DNA of 64,000 bases from CAWAYR01 sp050250955 (GTDB lineage: Bacteria > Acidobacteriota > Vicinamibacteria > Vicinamibacterales > UBA2999). Positions 46,765 through 55,375 of this stretch are shown here, piece by piece. The stretch is taken from contig JBFWNR010000003.1 in NCBI GenBank assembly GCA_050250955.1, forward strand, positions 372,001 to 436,000, written 5' to 3'. The translations under genes were made by a program, and so were the position numbers. How positions within the stretch are numbered: the first letter of the stretch is position 1; every line of letters begins with the position of its first letter. The notes beneath the pieces were generated by a model. It did not search any database, was not told the DNA's origin, and saw only the letters and a list, made by a program, of their open reading frames with translations.

Positions 46765-46813
46765 AGGGGTCAGACCCCTATTCAAGCTCCGTCTTGAATG
46801 GGGTCTGACCCCT
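46765..46813. repeat. REPIN-like 49-bp element, class 1 (second copy)
   Basis: The left palindrome is AGGGGTCAGACCCCT (46765-46779), the core hairpin is ATTCAAG-6 nt-CTTGAAT (46780-46799), and the right palindrome is GGGGTCTGACCCCT (46800-46813). The total length equals the copy at 6922, but the core sequence is different. It covers the last codons and stop of the NUDIX gene. Confidence 0.8.
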
Positions 46814-47654
46814 GTACGGGGCGCCAAGCGCCGTCTTCGAGGACGAAGCGCGTCTCGGCAAGTGGTTCCAGGCCGTCGGGCAGGGGATAGGTGGGGTCGC
46901 CGGGCAGCATCAACGTCGTGGCGCCGTCGGCGCGCGAGAATCCCGGCTCGATGCGGACGATCGGCGTCGTCGTCGCCCACTGCCAGGCATCGTCTACCGA
47001 GGCGAAGCGGGCCATCCGCCGCAGCGTCGTCCAGGTGGGAGGCGGCAGCAGAATGTCGCCGCGTTGCGCCCGGGCGACGGCCTCGTCGGGGCGCATCCAC
47101 TCGAGGGCCGTCGTCTCGCCCTCGTCGTGGCTGGCGACCTGCCCGGCCGGCAACCGGGCGAGCAGGAAACGGGTGTCGAAGCGGCGGATTTCGACTGGCG
47201 GCGTCACCCAGTGGGCGAACGGCATCACGGCATCGAGCGCGAGACGCAGTCCCTGGGCGGAGGCGAAGGCGGCGAACCCGGCCTCGCCGGGCGTCAGGGC
47301 GCGCAGGCGCGCAGCTTCGACGCCGTCGACGAGCGCGCCGCCGCGTCGGGCCAGCAGCACCCCGGCCTCCTCGAGCAGCTCGCGAATCGCCGCCACGCGA
47401 TAGGCCGCCTCCTCGTCGCGGCCGAGGTCGCGGCAGCGGCCGACGTGCTCCAGGCCGTCGATGCCGGCCCGGGCCGCCGGAGCGTCGACCGCGTCGCCGG
47501 TGTCGAGGCGACCGCCCGGGAAGACGTAGGCGCCGCCCATGAACGCGATGTCGCGGTGTCGGCGCACCATCAGCACCTCGACGCCAGCGCCTGCGGCGGC
47601 GGGCCGCAGCACGACGACGGTGGCGGCAGGTCGAAGCGGCGGGACGTCGCTCAT
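46782..47654 (-). CDS. NUDIX hydrolase
   Basis: This 290-residue protein has a NUDIX fold. VEVLMVRRHRDIAFMGGAYVFPGGRLD comes first, then an insertion, then the Nudix-box end AYRVAAIRELLEEAGVLL. Members hydrolyse nucleoside diphosphates linked to other groups, including ADP-ribose and CoA derivatives. The C-terminal half (about 130-290) is longer than in small NUDIX enzymes and resembles the NUDT7/19-like branch. The last ten residues (QGSDPIQDGA) and the stop are encoded by the palindromic element at 46765, so the native C-terminus was replaced. Confidence 0.85.
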   Translation of the reverse strand: MSDVPPLRPAATVVVLRPAAAGAGVEVLMVRRHRDIAFMGGAYVFPGGRLDTGDAVDAPAARAGIDGLEHVGRCRDLGRDEEAAYRVAAIRELLEEAGVLLARRGGALVDGVEAARLRALTPGEAGFAAFASAQGLRLALDAVMPFAHWVTPPVEIRRFDTRFLLARLPAGQVASHDEGETTALEWMRPDEAVARAQRGDILLPPPTWTTLRRMARFASVDDAWQWATTTPIVRIEPGFSRADGATTLMLPGDPTYPLPDGLEPLAETRFVLEDGAWRPVQGSDPIQDGA

Positions 47655-47658
47655 CGCC

Positions 47659-48930
47659 TCACGATTTTCGCACTCCCCGCCTTCGGTGCCAGGCACCTTC
47701 GGGCGCCCTGGTGCCTGGCACCGGGGCGGTGGCGTGACGAACCCGTGGCTGGCGCGCGAATACCGCCACGGTTTCGACGTGCGGGGTGTGGGGGAACATG
47801 TCCACCGGCTGAATCCGTACCGCGCGGTAGCCGTGACCGAGGATGGCCGGCAGTTCGGCGGCCAACGCCTCGGGGTTGCACGAGACATAGATCACGAGCG
47901 GCGGCGCCAGCCGCCCGAAGACGCCGTCCACGACCTGCGGCGGACAGCCCTGGCGTGGGGGATCGAGCACCACGAGATCCACCCCGCGGCGTTCGAGATC
48001 GGGCAGCGCGTCCTCGACGCGGGCAGTGATGACCCGCACGGCGTTCGGCGCCAGCTGATTCACCTCCAGGGTGCGGACCGCGTCCGCCGTCGCCTGACGG
48101 TTCTCCTCGATCGCGGTCACCGTGTGCCCACGTGCGGCCAGCGGCACCGTGAAGAGCCCGCTGCCCGCGTAAAGATCGCCGATCCGCAGGCGTCGACCGT
48201 CAGCCCGGCTCTCGGCCTCGTCGAGCACCAGGGCGACCAGCGCCGCCGCCGCCTCGGGGTTGGTCTGGAAGAACGCCGTCGGCGAGACCAGGAACGTCGG
48301 TCCGATGCGCCGCTCGCGGACGTGCGCGTGGCCGTCGAGGCGACGGGTCGTCGGACCGACCATGTAGGGCGACGGCCGATCGTGGAGATTGAGGAAGAAC
48401 CCGTCGGGACGCTCGGGCGACGCCAGCAACGCCCGCACCGGGCGGCGCAGCGACGGGTCGTTGCGCGTCACCACCAGCAGGGCGACGGCATCGCGCTCGT
48501 CGGCGCTGGTCCGGACGATGAGGTAGCGCAGCACTCCGTCGAGCCGCGGCCCGGCCGCCGCCACCTGGGCCCGCGCCAGCTCGTCGTGCAGCCGGAACGC
48601 GATGCGGTTGGCGCGCGCGCCGTGGACCGGGCACTCGCGCACCGCGACGACGGTGCGCCCGCCGGTGGCGAAATGCCCCATCACCAGGCCGCGCGGTCCG
48701 TTGGCGAAGACGAACGCCGCCTTGTGACGAAACGCCCACGGCATGCCGTCGTCGCCGACCGGCATCGGCACGACCGGGGCCACCTCCGGCAACCCCCGGG
48801 CCCGCGTCGCGGCCAGCAGCGCCGTCAGTGCCGTCCGTTTGCGCGCCAGCTGCTCGGGGTACGGGACGTCCTGCCACTGACAGCCGCCGCAGACGCCGAA
48901 GTGGCCGCAGCGCGGGGTCACCTCCGGCAC
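47659..48930 (-). CDS. 23S rRNA (uracil-5-)-methyltransferase, RlmD/TrmA family
   Basis: This 423-residue enzyme has a [4Fe-4S] ligand set C8, C14, C17 (CGHFGVCGGC) plus the Cys of ECPVHG. Its class I methyltransferase domain has IGDLYAGSGLFTVPLA, the motif VLDPPRQG and the catalytic nucleophile Cys in YVSCNPEAL. It uses SAM to form 5-methyluridine in rRNA or tRNA; which uridine cannot be told. The last about 20 residues are encoded across the palindromic element at 47685, an unusual C-terminal tail (VPGTRAPEGAWHRRRG). Confidence 0.88.
   Translation of the reverse strand: MPEVTPRCGHFGVCGGCQWQDVPYPEQLARKRTALTALLAATRARGLPEVAPVVPMPVGDDGMPWAFRHKAAFVFANGPRGLVMGHFATGGRTVVAVRECPVHGARANRIAFRLHDELARAQVAAAGPRLDGVLRYLIVRTSADERDAVALLVVTRNDPSLRRPVRALLASPERPDGFFLNLHDRPSPYMVGPTTRRLDGHAHVRERRIGPTFLVSPTAFFQTNPEAAAALVALVLDEAESRADGRRLRIGDLYAGSGLFTVPLAARGHTVTAIEENRQATADAVRTLEVNQLAPNAVRVITARVEDALPDLERRGVDLVVLDPPRQGCPPQVVDGVFGRLAPPLVIYVSCNPEALAAELPAILGHGYRAVRIQPVDMFPHTPHVETVAVFARQPRVRHATAPVPGTRAPEGAWHRRRGVRKS
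47685..47722. repeat. REPIN-like 38-bp element, class 2
   Basis: GGTGCCAGGCACC (47685-47697), a core with the palindrome GGGCGCCC, and GGTGCCTGGCACC (47710-47722). The outer palindromes again differ only in the central base (A, then T), exactly the design of class 1 with a different sequence. It lies inside the 3' end of the methyltransferase gene. Confidence 0.8.
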
Positions 48931-48942
48931 GGCGGCGCCGTC

Positions 48943-49413
48943 CTACTTGACGCCGAGGAGCTCGACCTCGAAGACCAGCGCGGCACCACCCGGGATGTCG
49001 CCGCCGGCCCCGCGGGCGCCGTAGCCCATCGCCGAGGGAATGGTCAGGACGCGGGTCCCGCCGACCTTCATGCCCTGCACGCCCTCGTCCCAGCCGGCGA
49101 TGACGTCGCCCCCGCCGAGCTGGAACTCGAACGGCTGGCCGCGATCCTTGGAGCTGTCGAACTTGCGCCCGCGGGTGTCGGCGGCCGACGGATCGTAGAG
49201 CCAGCCGGTGTAGTGCACCGACACCAGCATGCCGGGCCGCGCTTCGGCGCCGGTGCCGGCCACCGTGTCCTGGCGGGTGAGCGAGGCGACGTCGGCCACC
49301 GCGCCCGGGCGGGACGAGGGCGGCGCGGACGACGTGGATCCGCCGTCGCCGCCGCAGGCGGCAGCGACGAAGAGCATCGGCAGCAGGACCAGGAGGCGCG
49401 AAGTCGGCGTCAT
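48943..49413 (-). CDS. FKBP-type peptidyl-prolyl isomerase, lipoprotein
   Basis: This 156-residue protein has a lipobox (MLFVAAAC, Cys20), a Gly/Ser/Ala linker, and an FKBP domain (about 55-156). The domain has VHYTGWLYD, GRKFDSS, PFEFQLGGGDVIAGWDEGVQGMKVGG and the final ALVFEVELLGVK. It catalyses prolyl cis-trans isomerisation in the periplasm or at the membrane surface. It lies 12 nt upstream of the methyltransferase gene in the same direction. Confidence 0.92.
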   Translation of the reverse strand: MTPTSRLLVLLPMLFVAAACGGDGGSTSSAPPSSRPGAVADVASLTRQDTVAGTGAEARPGMLVSVHYTGWLYDPSAADTRGRKFDSSKDRGQPFEFQLGGGDVIAGWDEGVQGMKVGGTRVLTIPSAMGYGARGAGGDIPGGAALVFEVELLGVK

Positions 49414-49447
49414 GGCCTGGCATGATCCGCCGGGGTGCCTCGCACGG

Positions 49448-51091
49448 TCAATGCGCGGTCGCGCGCAGCGCCCGCCGCAGTTCGGCCGCCACCCAGCGCG
49501 ACTCTTCGACCGAGAGCATAGGGGAGGCCGTGGCGTTGATGAGCGCGAAGCCTTCGGTCTTACCAATATGCACGGTCTTGTCCGTACGCACCACCTTGCC
49601 GTAGAGCGGGCGGGCGTAGCGACGCGGCCACGGCCGGACGCCACGCCAGATCCGGATGGCGTCGGCAGCCACCTCGACGCGGCGCACGCGGAACACCCAG
49701 ACCAGCGTGGCGAAGCCGCCGACGATCGGGGCGAGGATGACGAACGGCAGCGGGTAGTCGCGGACCAGGTCCGGCACCACTGCAACCTCCGGCAGCCAGC
49801 CGACCGCCGGCACCAGCTGCGGCTCCTGGATGGCGGCGGGCAGCGCCCGGGCGGCCACCGCGGTCACCGCCACACCGCCCACCGACAGCGCCAGCGCCAC
49901 CACGAATCCCACCGACCAGCCGTAGTGCACCACCGAACGGCCGGCGCCGTGTTCGACGCGGATCCCCGTGCCCGGCGGCGGCGCGACCGCCACGTCGTCC
50001 GCGTCGTCGCTCATGCCGGCCGCGCGCTGCGCGGCCTCCCACAGCTCGCTGGCCGTGACCTCGCCACGGGCGGCCAGCTGGCCGAGCGGGTCGGGAGCGT
50101 CGGCGCCAGGCGCGTGCAGCAGCGAGTCGTCGACCTGCTTGGTCCAGATCCGGGTGTTGAGGTCCAGTTCCTCGACGACGCCTTCGGCCAGCGCGAAGTG
50201 GGCGGCCATCTCGCGGATCGCCTCGAGCGACGTCGTCGCGGCGATGCCGGGCTCGAACAGTGCCCGCCCGTAGTTGACGGCCAGGTAGGCGCGCTGGCCG
50301 GTGAAGGCGAAGAAGATCGGATGCGCGGTCCGGGCGGCGAGCGAGAGAATGCGTTCCATCATCGCCGGAGTCAGGATGTAACGGGCCTCGACCTCGTCGC
50401 TCGCATGGACCGTGAACGCGGCGTCGAAGGCCGGGTTCTCGAGCCTGACCCGCGTCAGGCCGCGGCGGCTGCCGAGCGTGCCCGGCGCCGCGTCGGCCGG
50501 CTGGACGACGGTGCGGCCGGTCAGCCGCTTGTTGAAGTCGAGATGGAAGAAGAGCCCGCGAAAGACCACGACCGTCCGGCTGTTCTTGCCGCCGGTCGAG
50601 TACGAGCGGCTGACGTCGGCGGCCTCGAAGGGCGTGGCGCCGATCCGGCCGCGCACGCGGTCGTCGGACGTGTAGCCACCAGTCGTGCTGAAGATCCCGG
50701 GCTCGTCGAAGACCTCCCGGGCCACGCCGAAGGCCGGTGCGTACTCCGCCGTCGGGCAGACGATGCGGAACACCTCCGCCGCCACCTCGTGCTTGAAGCG
50801 GGTGCGGTAGTTCAGGTAGGCGACGACCCCCGGCACCAGGTAGCGGACGCCGGCCACCACGACCCCGACGAAGATGCCCGCGAAGCTGGCGACGCCGACC
50901 GCGGCGCCGGCCCAGGTCGGCACCACCGTGCTGAGGACGTCGGAGACGACGAAGAGGACGACCGGCACGCCGACCCACAGCCCGGCGCGCAGCACGTAGC
51001 CGCGCAGCGCCCGCCGCGGGCCTTCGAGCGCGTCGAGTCGCGGCGCGAGCGTCGACGCGTACAGCTCGTCGATCCGATCGACGCCGGTCAC
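49448..51091 (-). CDS. DUF3137 family membrane protein
   Basis: This 547-residue protein has two membrane helices near the N-terminus (about 37-57 and 62-83), a long soluble domain with the DUF3137 pattern (FKHEVAAEVFRIVCPTAEYAP; SRTVVVFRGLFFHLDFNKRLTG), and two more helices near 395-465. The protein is commonly encoded beside LemA, as here (6 nt apart). Its role is unknown, perhaps in envelope stress or lipid handling. A positively charged C-terminal domain (ESRWVAAELRRALRA) ends it. Confidence 0.8.
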   Translation of the reverse strand: MTGVDRIDELYASTLAPRLDALEGPRRALRGYVLRAGLWVGVPVVLFVVSDVLSTVVPTWAGAAVGVASFAGIFVGVVVAGVRYLVPGVVAYLNYRTRFKHEVAAEVFRIVCPTAEYAPAFGVAREVFDEPGIFSTTGGYTSDDRVRGRIGATPFEAADVSRSYSTGGKNSRTVVVFRGLFFHLDFNKRLTGRTVVQPADAAPGTLGSRRGLTRVRLENPAFDAAFTVHASDEVEARYILTPAMMERILSLAARTAHPIFFAFTGQRAYLAVNYGRALFEPGIAATTSLEAIREMAAHFALAEGVVEELDLNTRIWTKQVDDSLLHAPGADAPDPLGQLAARGEVTASELWEAAQRAAGMSDDADDVAVAPPPGTGIRVEHGAGRSVVHYGWSVGFVVALALSVGGVAVTAVAARALPAAIQEPQLVPAVGWLPEVAVVPDLVRDYPLPFVILAPIVGGFATLVWVFRVRRVEVAADAIRIWRGVRPWPRRYARPLYGKVVRTDKTVHIGKTEGFALINATASPMLSVEESRWVAAELRRALRATAH

Positions 51092-51097
51092 GGGAAG

Positions 51098-51649
51098 CTA
51101 CCGCCGGGTCACCGGCACGGCCCGCTCGTCGGCCGCCGCCTCGAACAGCGGCCGGCGGGCGAACCCGAAGGCGCCGGCGAGCAGGTTGGCGGGGAAGACT
51201 TCGATGGCGGTGTTGAAGGCGGTGGCGCTGGCATTCAGGGAGCGGCGGGCGGCGGCAATCTGCGCCTCGACCTCGTTCAACGATCGCTGCAGCATCGCGA
51301 CGGTGTCGCTGGCCTTGAGATCGGGATAGGCCTCGGCCCGCACCATCAGCCCGCGCAGCACGCCGGCCATCTGCTGGTCGAGCTGCACCCGTTCCTCGGC
51401 GGCCGACGCGCTCGACGCCCGTTCGCGCAGCGCGGTCAGTTCGTCGAGCGTCCCCTTCTCGTGGGCCATGTACTCGCGCATCGCCTCGACCACCTTGGGG
51501 ATGAGGTCGCAGCGCTGTTTGAGCTGGACGTCCACGGCGGCAAAGGCGTTCTCGACGCCGTTACGGAGCCGGACCAGCCGGTTGTAGAGGGTGGCGACGA
51601 AGAGCGCGATGGCCGCGACCACGATGGCAATGACCAGGCCTGGAGACAT
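51098..51649 (-). CDS. LemA family protein
   Basis: This 183-residue protein has an N-terminal membrane helix (about 4-22) followed by the LemA helical bundle: YNRLVRLRNGVENAFAAVDVQLKQRCDLIPKVVEAMREY and AYPDLKASDTVAMLQRSLNEVEAQIAAARR. LemA proteins have a four-helix bundle with a topology facing the periplasm or cytoplasm, depending on species. The gene is the first of the LemA-DUF3137 pair. It starts 58 bp away from the divergent amidohydrolase gene. Confidence 0.92.
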   Translation of the reverse strand: MSPGLVIAIVVAAIALFVATLYNRLVRLRNGVENAFAAVDVQLKQRCDLIPKVVEAMREYMAHEKGTLDELTALRERASSASAAEERVQLDQQMAGVLRGLMVRAEAYPDLKASDTVAMLQRSLNEVEAQIAAARRSLNASATAFNTAIEVFPANLLAGAFGFARRPLFEAAADERAVPVTRR

Positions 51650-51706
51650 GCGGGGCCCTCCCGGGGGACGAAGGTGCCGGCATTCTAGATGCACTAGCAT
51701 GCGCGG

Positions 51707-53386
51707 ATGCGCCTGTTCGCGCCGCTGCTCGCGGCTGCTCTGATCGTCGCCGCCGGCCCGGGTCCGATCGCCCAGGCCCCGGCCCGGGCCACGCTGGTGC
51801 TCCACGGCGGCGTGGTGCTCACGCTCGATTCGGCGGCGACGACGGCGGAAGCCGTGGCGGTGGCCGGCGAACGGATCCTCGCCACCGGCCCCTCGGCGGC
51901 GATGCGCGCGCTCGCCCTGCCGGACGCGACCGTGGTGGACCTCGGCGGCCGGACGGTGATTCCGGGATTGATGGACAACCACCTGCACGGCGCCGGCGGC
52001 GGCCCCGGGGTGGATCTGTCGCGGGCGCGCTCGATCGACGAGGTGCTCGCGGCGGTGGCGGCGCGGGTGGCGGCCACGCCGGCCGGCGGGGTGGTGGTGT
52101 CCAACAGCGACTGGCACGAAGGCCAGCTGCGCGAGGCGCGGCTGCCGCTGCGCGACGATCTCGACCGGGTGGCGCCCGCGCATCCCGTCGTGCTGGTGCG
52201 GGGCGGCCACGAGTACGTCGTCAACTCGGCGGCGCTGGCCCGCTGGCGCATCGACGAGCGGACGGCGGAACCGGACGGCGGCCGCATCACGCGCTACCCG
52301 GACGGCCGGCTGAACGGCGAACTGGTCGACACCGCCAAGGCGCTGGTCACCCTGCCGGCGGCGCCGGAACGATCCCGTGAGGAGCGCATCGCCGCGAAGG
52401 TCGCGGAGTACCGGACGCTCCATGCCGCCGGCCTGACCAGCGTCCGACACCCCGGCATCCCGGTGGCCGAGTACCGCCTGCTCCAGGACATGCAGCGGCA
52501 GGGCGTGCTGACCATGCGGGTCAACGCACTGCTGCGTCCCGGCGGCAGCCCGGCCGCGGTGCTCGACGCGCTCGATCGCTCGGGGCTCGGCGACGGCGAC
52601 GGCGATGCGTGGCTGCGCGTCGGCGGCGTGAAGCTGGCCGTGGACGGCGGCTTCGAAGGCGGCCTGATGCGCGACCCCTACCAGGAGCCGTGGGGCGAGG
52701 GCGGACGCTTCCGCGGCCTGCAGCTGCTGCCACGCGAAGGGTTCGAGACGCTGGTGCTCGGCCTGCATCGCCGTGGCTGGCGCGTGGCGACGCACGCCGT
52801 CGGCGACGCCGCGATGGACCTGGTGCTCGACGCCTACGAGCGGGCCCACGCCGTGGCGTCGATCACGGCGCGGCGCTGGTCGATCGAGCACGCGTTCATC
52901 GGCCGGCCCGATCACCTGCCGCGGGTCAAGGCGCTCGGCGTGGCGCTGGCGGTGCAGAATCACCTGTACCTGGCCGGGCCGAGCCTGGTGGCCTACTGGG
53001 GACGGGATCGGGCGGCGCTGACCACCCCGGTCCGCCGCTACCTCGATGCCGGCCTCCCGGTGTCGTCGGGCACCGACGCGCCGGTCGTGCCGTATCCGCC
53101 GCTGTGGACGCTGTACCACTTCACCACCCGCGACACGATCGCCGCCGGCGTGCTCGGCGCCGACCAGAAGGTGTCGCGGCTCGAGGCGCTGCGCATGGCG
53201 ACGAGCGGCAACGCGTGGCTGACGATGGAGGAGGCCGACAAGGGCACCCTCGAGGCCGGCCGCCTCGCCGACCTGGTCGTGCTCTCGGAGAACCCGTTGA
53301 CCGCGCCGGATGCGCGGCTGCGCGACGCCCGGGTGCTGCTGACCGTGGTCGGCGGCCGCGTGGTGCACCGCGCCCCGGCATGGTGA
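51707..53386 (+). CDS. Metal-dependent amidohydrolase (YtcJ/Amidohydro_3 type), exported
   Basis: This 559-residue protein has a signal peptide (MRLFAPLLAAALIVAAGPGPIAQ). The metallo-beta-lactam-like amidohydrolase barrel is of the YtcJ type: VIPGLMDNHLHG metal site, VNSAALARWRI, HAVGDAAMDLVL and IEHAFI His ligands, SSGTDAPVV metal Asp, and the final TLEAGRLADLVVL. It probably hydrolyses N-acyl or formyl amides; the substrate is not known. It is followed 7 nt later by the ArfB-like gene. Confidence 0.88.
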   Translation: MRLFAPLLAAALIVAAGPGPIAQAPARATLVLHGGVVLTLDSAATTAEAVAVAGERILATGPSAAMRALALPDATVVDLGGRTVIPGLMDNHLHGAGGGPGVDLSRARSIDEVLAAVAARVAATPAGGVVVSNSDWHEGQLREARLPLRDDLDRVAPAHPVVLVRGGHEYVVNSAALARWRIDERTAEPDGGRITRYPDGRLNGELVDTAKALVTLPAAPERSREERIAAKVAEYRTLHAAGLTSVRHPGIPVAEYRLLQDMQRQGVLTMRVNALLRPGGSPAAVLDALDRSGLGDGDGDAWLRVGGVKLAVDGGFEGGLMRDPYQEPWGEGGRFRGLQLLPREGFETLVLGLHRRGWRVATHAVGDAAMDLVLDAYERAHAVASITARRWSIEHAFIGRPDHLPRVKALGVALAVQNHLYLAGPSLVAYWGRDRAALTTPVRRYLDAGLPVSSGTDAPVVPYPPLWTLYHFTTRDTIAAGVLGADQKVSRLEALRMATSGNAWLTMEEADKGTLEAGRLADLVVLSENPLTAPDARLRDARVLLTVVGGRVVHRAPAW

Positions 53387-53393
53387 GGCCGCC

Positions 53394-53819
53394 ATGCCGC
53401 TGACGATTGCGCCGGGGCTGACCCTCGACGACCGGGAGTGGGAGGAGCGCTTCGTCCGCGCTTCCGGCCCGGGCGGCCAGAACGTCAACAAGGTGGCCAC
53501 CGCGGTCGAACTGCGCTTCGACGTCGGCGCCTCCAGCCTGCCGGGCGACGTCAAGCTGCGCCTGCGGACGCTGGCCGGCCGGCGTCTGACCGACGACGAC
53601 GTCCTGGTGGTGGACAGCCGCGAGCATCGCACCCAGGCGATGAATCGCGAGGCCGCCCGCGATCGGCTGGCGGCGCTCATCCGCCAGGCGGCGATCCGGC
53701 CCAAGCGACGCACCGCCACCCGGCCCGGACGCGCGGCGAAGGAACGGCGTCTGACCACCAAGAAGCAGCGCGCGACCGTGAAGAGCGGGCGCGGCCGGGT
53801 CCGCGGCGGCGACGACTGA
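53394..53819 (+). CDS. arfB: ArfB-like peptidyl-tRNA hydrolase (ribosome rescue)
   Basis: This 141-residue protein has the class I release factor GGQ motif at 27-29 (ASGPGGQNVNK), the conserved helix and sheet of ArfB, and a basic C-terminal tail (PKRRTATRPGRAAKERRLTTKKQR). That tail enters the mRNA channel of stalled ribosomes. It hydrolyses peptidyl-tRNA on ribosomes stopped without a stop codon. The typical length is about 140 residues. It is downstream of the amidohydrolase. Confidence 0.92.
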   Translation: MPLTIAPGLTLDDREWEERFVRASGPGGQNVNKVATAVELRFDVGASSLPGDVKLRLRTLAGRRLTDDDVLVVDSREHRTQAMNREAARDRLAALIRQAAIRPKRRTATRPGRAAKERRLTTKKQRATVKSGRGRVRGGDD

Positions 53820-53879
53820 CGCCGCGCCGGTGGGCGCGACGGGCAGGCCCTGCCCGCACGTCTGGTATCGTCCCCGTCG

Positions 53880-54668
53880 ATGCTCGATGCCGTCCCCCAC
53901 GGCGGGCTCGGCCTCGGCCTGGCGCTGGTCGTGGGACTCGTGCTCGGCCTGCTCGGAGGCGGAGGGTCGATCCTGGCCCTGCCGATCTTCCTCTACGTCT
54001 TCGCCGTGCCCACCAAGCCGGCCGTGGCGATGAGCCTGGCGGTCGTCGGCATGAGCGCCGCCGTGGGCTTTCTGGGTCACTGGCGCCAGGGCACCGTCGA
54101 CCTCCGGGTCGCCTTGCCGTTCGGCCTGCTGGCGATGATCGGCGCCTTCGTCACCGCCCGGCTGGCCCACGCCGTGCCGGCCGACGTGCAGCTGGCGATG
54201 TTCGCGGCGTTCGCCCTGACCGCGGCCGTGATGATGCTGCGCGATTCGCTGCGCACACCGGCCGACGACGCCCCGGCGCTGGCTGCGGCGACAGCGCGCC
54301 TGTCACCCTGGCTGGCCGCGCAGGCGCTCGGTGTCGGCGTCCTGACGTCGCTCATCGGCGCCGGCGGCGGCTTCGTGATCGTGCCGGCGCTGGTGCTCCT
54401 GGCGCGCGTGCCGGTGCGGGTCGCGGTCGGCAGTTCGCTGCTCATCATCACGATGAACGCCGCCTCGGGATTCATCGGCTATCTCGGGCAGGTGCCGATC
54501 GACTGGCCGCTCGTCGGCACCTTCACGGGCGTGGCGGCGGTGGGCGCAATCGTCGGCTCGCGGCTGGTCCCGCACGTGCCGCAGCGGCGCATCAAGCAGG
54601 GGTTCGCGGCGATGATCCTCGTCCTCGGGTCGCTGCTGGTGGCCCGCAACCTCGGACTGCTCGGTTGA
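53880..54668 (+). CDS. TSUP family (TauE/SafE-like) membrane permease
   Basis: This 262-residue polytopic membrane protein has the two TSUP Gly-rich motifs: VLGLLGGGGSILALPIFLYVF near the N-terminus and GVLTSLIGAGGGFVIVPALVLLARVPVR in the second half. Eight membrane segments are predicted. It transports sulfite, thiosulfate, sulfonates or other organic anions in relatives. It is a standalone gene convergent with the phosphatase-like gene at 54682. It differs in sequence from the TSUP at 2857. Confidence 0.88.
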   Translation: MLDAVPHGGLGLGLALVVGLVLGLLGGGGSILALPIFLYVFAVPTKPAVAMSLAVVGMSAAVGFLGHWRQGTVDLRVALPFGLLAMIGAFVTARLAHAVPADVQLAMFAAFALTAAVMMLRDSLRTPADDAPALAAATARLSPWLAAQALGVGVLTSLIGAGGGFVIVPALVLLARVPVRVAVGSSLLIITMNAASGFIGYLGQVPIDWPLVGTFTGVAAVGAIVGSRLVPHVPQRRIKQGFAAMILVLGSLLVARNLGLLG

Positions 54669-54681
54669 GCAGGGCAGTACG

Positions 54682-55209
54682 TCAGTCCGGCGCGCCGCCA
54701 CGGGCGGCGATGTAGTCCAGCGCGAACGCCTCGAGCGGGGCGGCGCGAAGGCCGATCGTCCGCGCCTCCGCCAGGGCGCGGTCGAGCGCCAGTCCGTCCT
54801 GCAGCACGCGCTTGGCCAGCCACACCGCCCCGACGCGATTGGCCGACACGCAGTGGACGTACACCGGCACTCCGCCGGACTCGTCCATGACCTCCAGGAA
54901 GCGGTCGAACGCGCCGGCGTGGGGGTGGGCGCTGTCGAGGGGCACGTGCACGTGGGCGAGGCCCAGGCGCCGCGCCGCGTCGCGGTGCCCGTCCAGGTCG
55001 GCGCCCGGTTCGGAGGCCAGCCGCAGGTTGACGACGGTGCGGAATCCCTCCCGGCAGAGCGCGTCGAGGGCCGCGATCGCGGTCGTGCCCCCGCAGGCCA
55101 CCGTCGCCGTCGCGCGGGTGAAGTTCACCACGCCGGGATAGTCCTGCTTGACCGGATACTCCGCGCCCGTCGGCGGGCCGGCAGGGTGATCGTCAGGGGC
55201 ACGCGCCAA
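54682..55209 (-). CDS. Protein tyrosine phosphatase-like (DUF442-type) protein
   Basis: This 175-residue protein has the PTP P-loop H119-C120-V-S-A-N-R125 (HCxxxxxR pattern) and a preceding LDSAHPHAG loop. It belongs near the DUF442 or beta-lactamase-hydrolase-associated phosphatase group, which acts on phosphate esters or has lost activity. The start is proposed as TTG. A shorter version starting at a GTG (about residue 27, VVNFTRATATVACGG) is also possible. It is divergent from the DsrE-like gene. Confidence 0.75.
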   Translation of the reverse strand: MARAPDDHPAGPPTGAEYPVKQDYPGVVNFTRATATVACGGTTAIAALDALCREGFRTVVNLRLASEPGADLDGHRDAARRLGLAHVHVPLDSAHPHAGAFDRFLEVMDESGGVPVYVHCVSANRVGAVWLAKRVLQDGLALDRALAEARTIGLRAAPLEAFALDYIAARGGAPD

Positions 55210-55375
55210 TGCCGAGGCCTCGGAGGCGGCATTCTACGCCATCCCCCGACCGCGGCCGGCGCTCGCCGATGTGACCCAGCTGGGAATAAGATGCGAGCGA
55301 CCGCCGCGGCCGAGGTGCGCGTCGGCCGACGGCGCCCACCGGGCGATGGTCACCACCTCGAACGGGAGAACGGTC

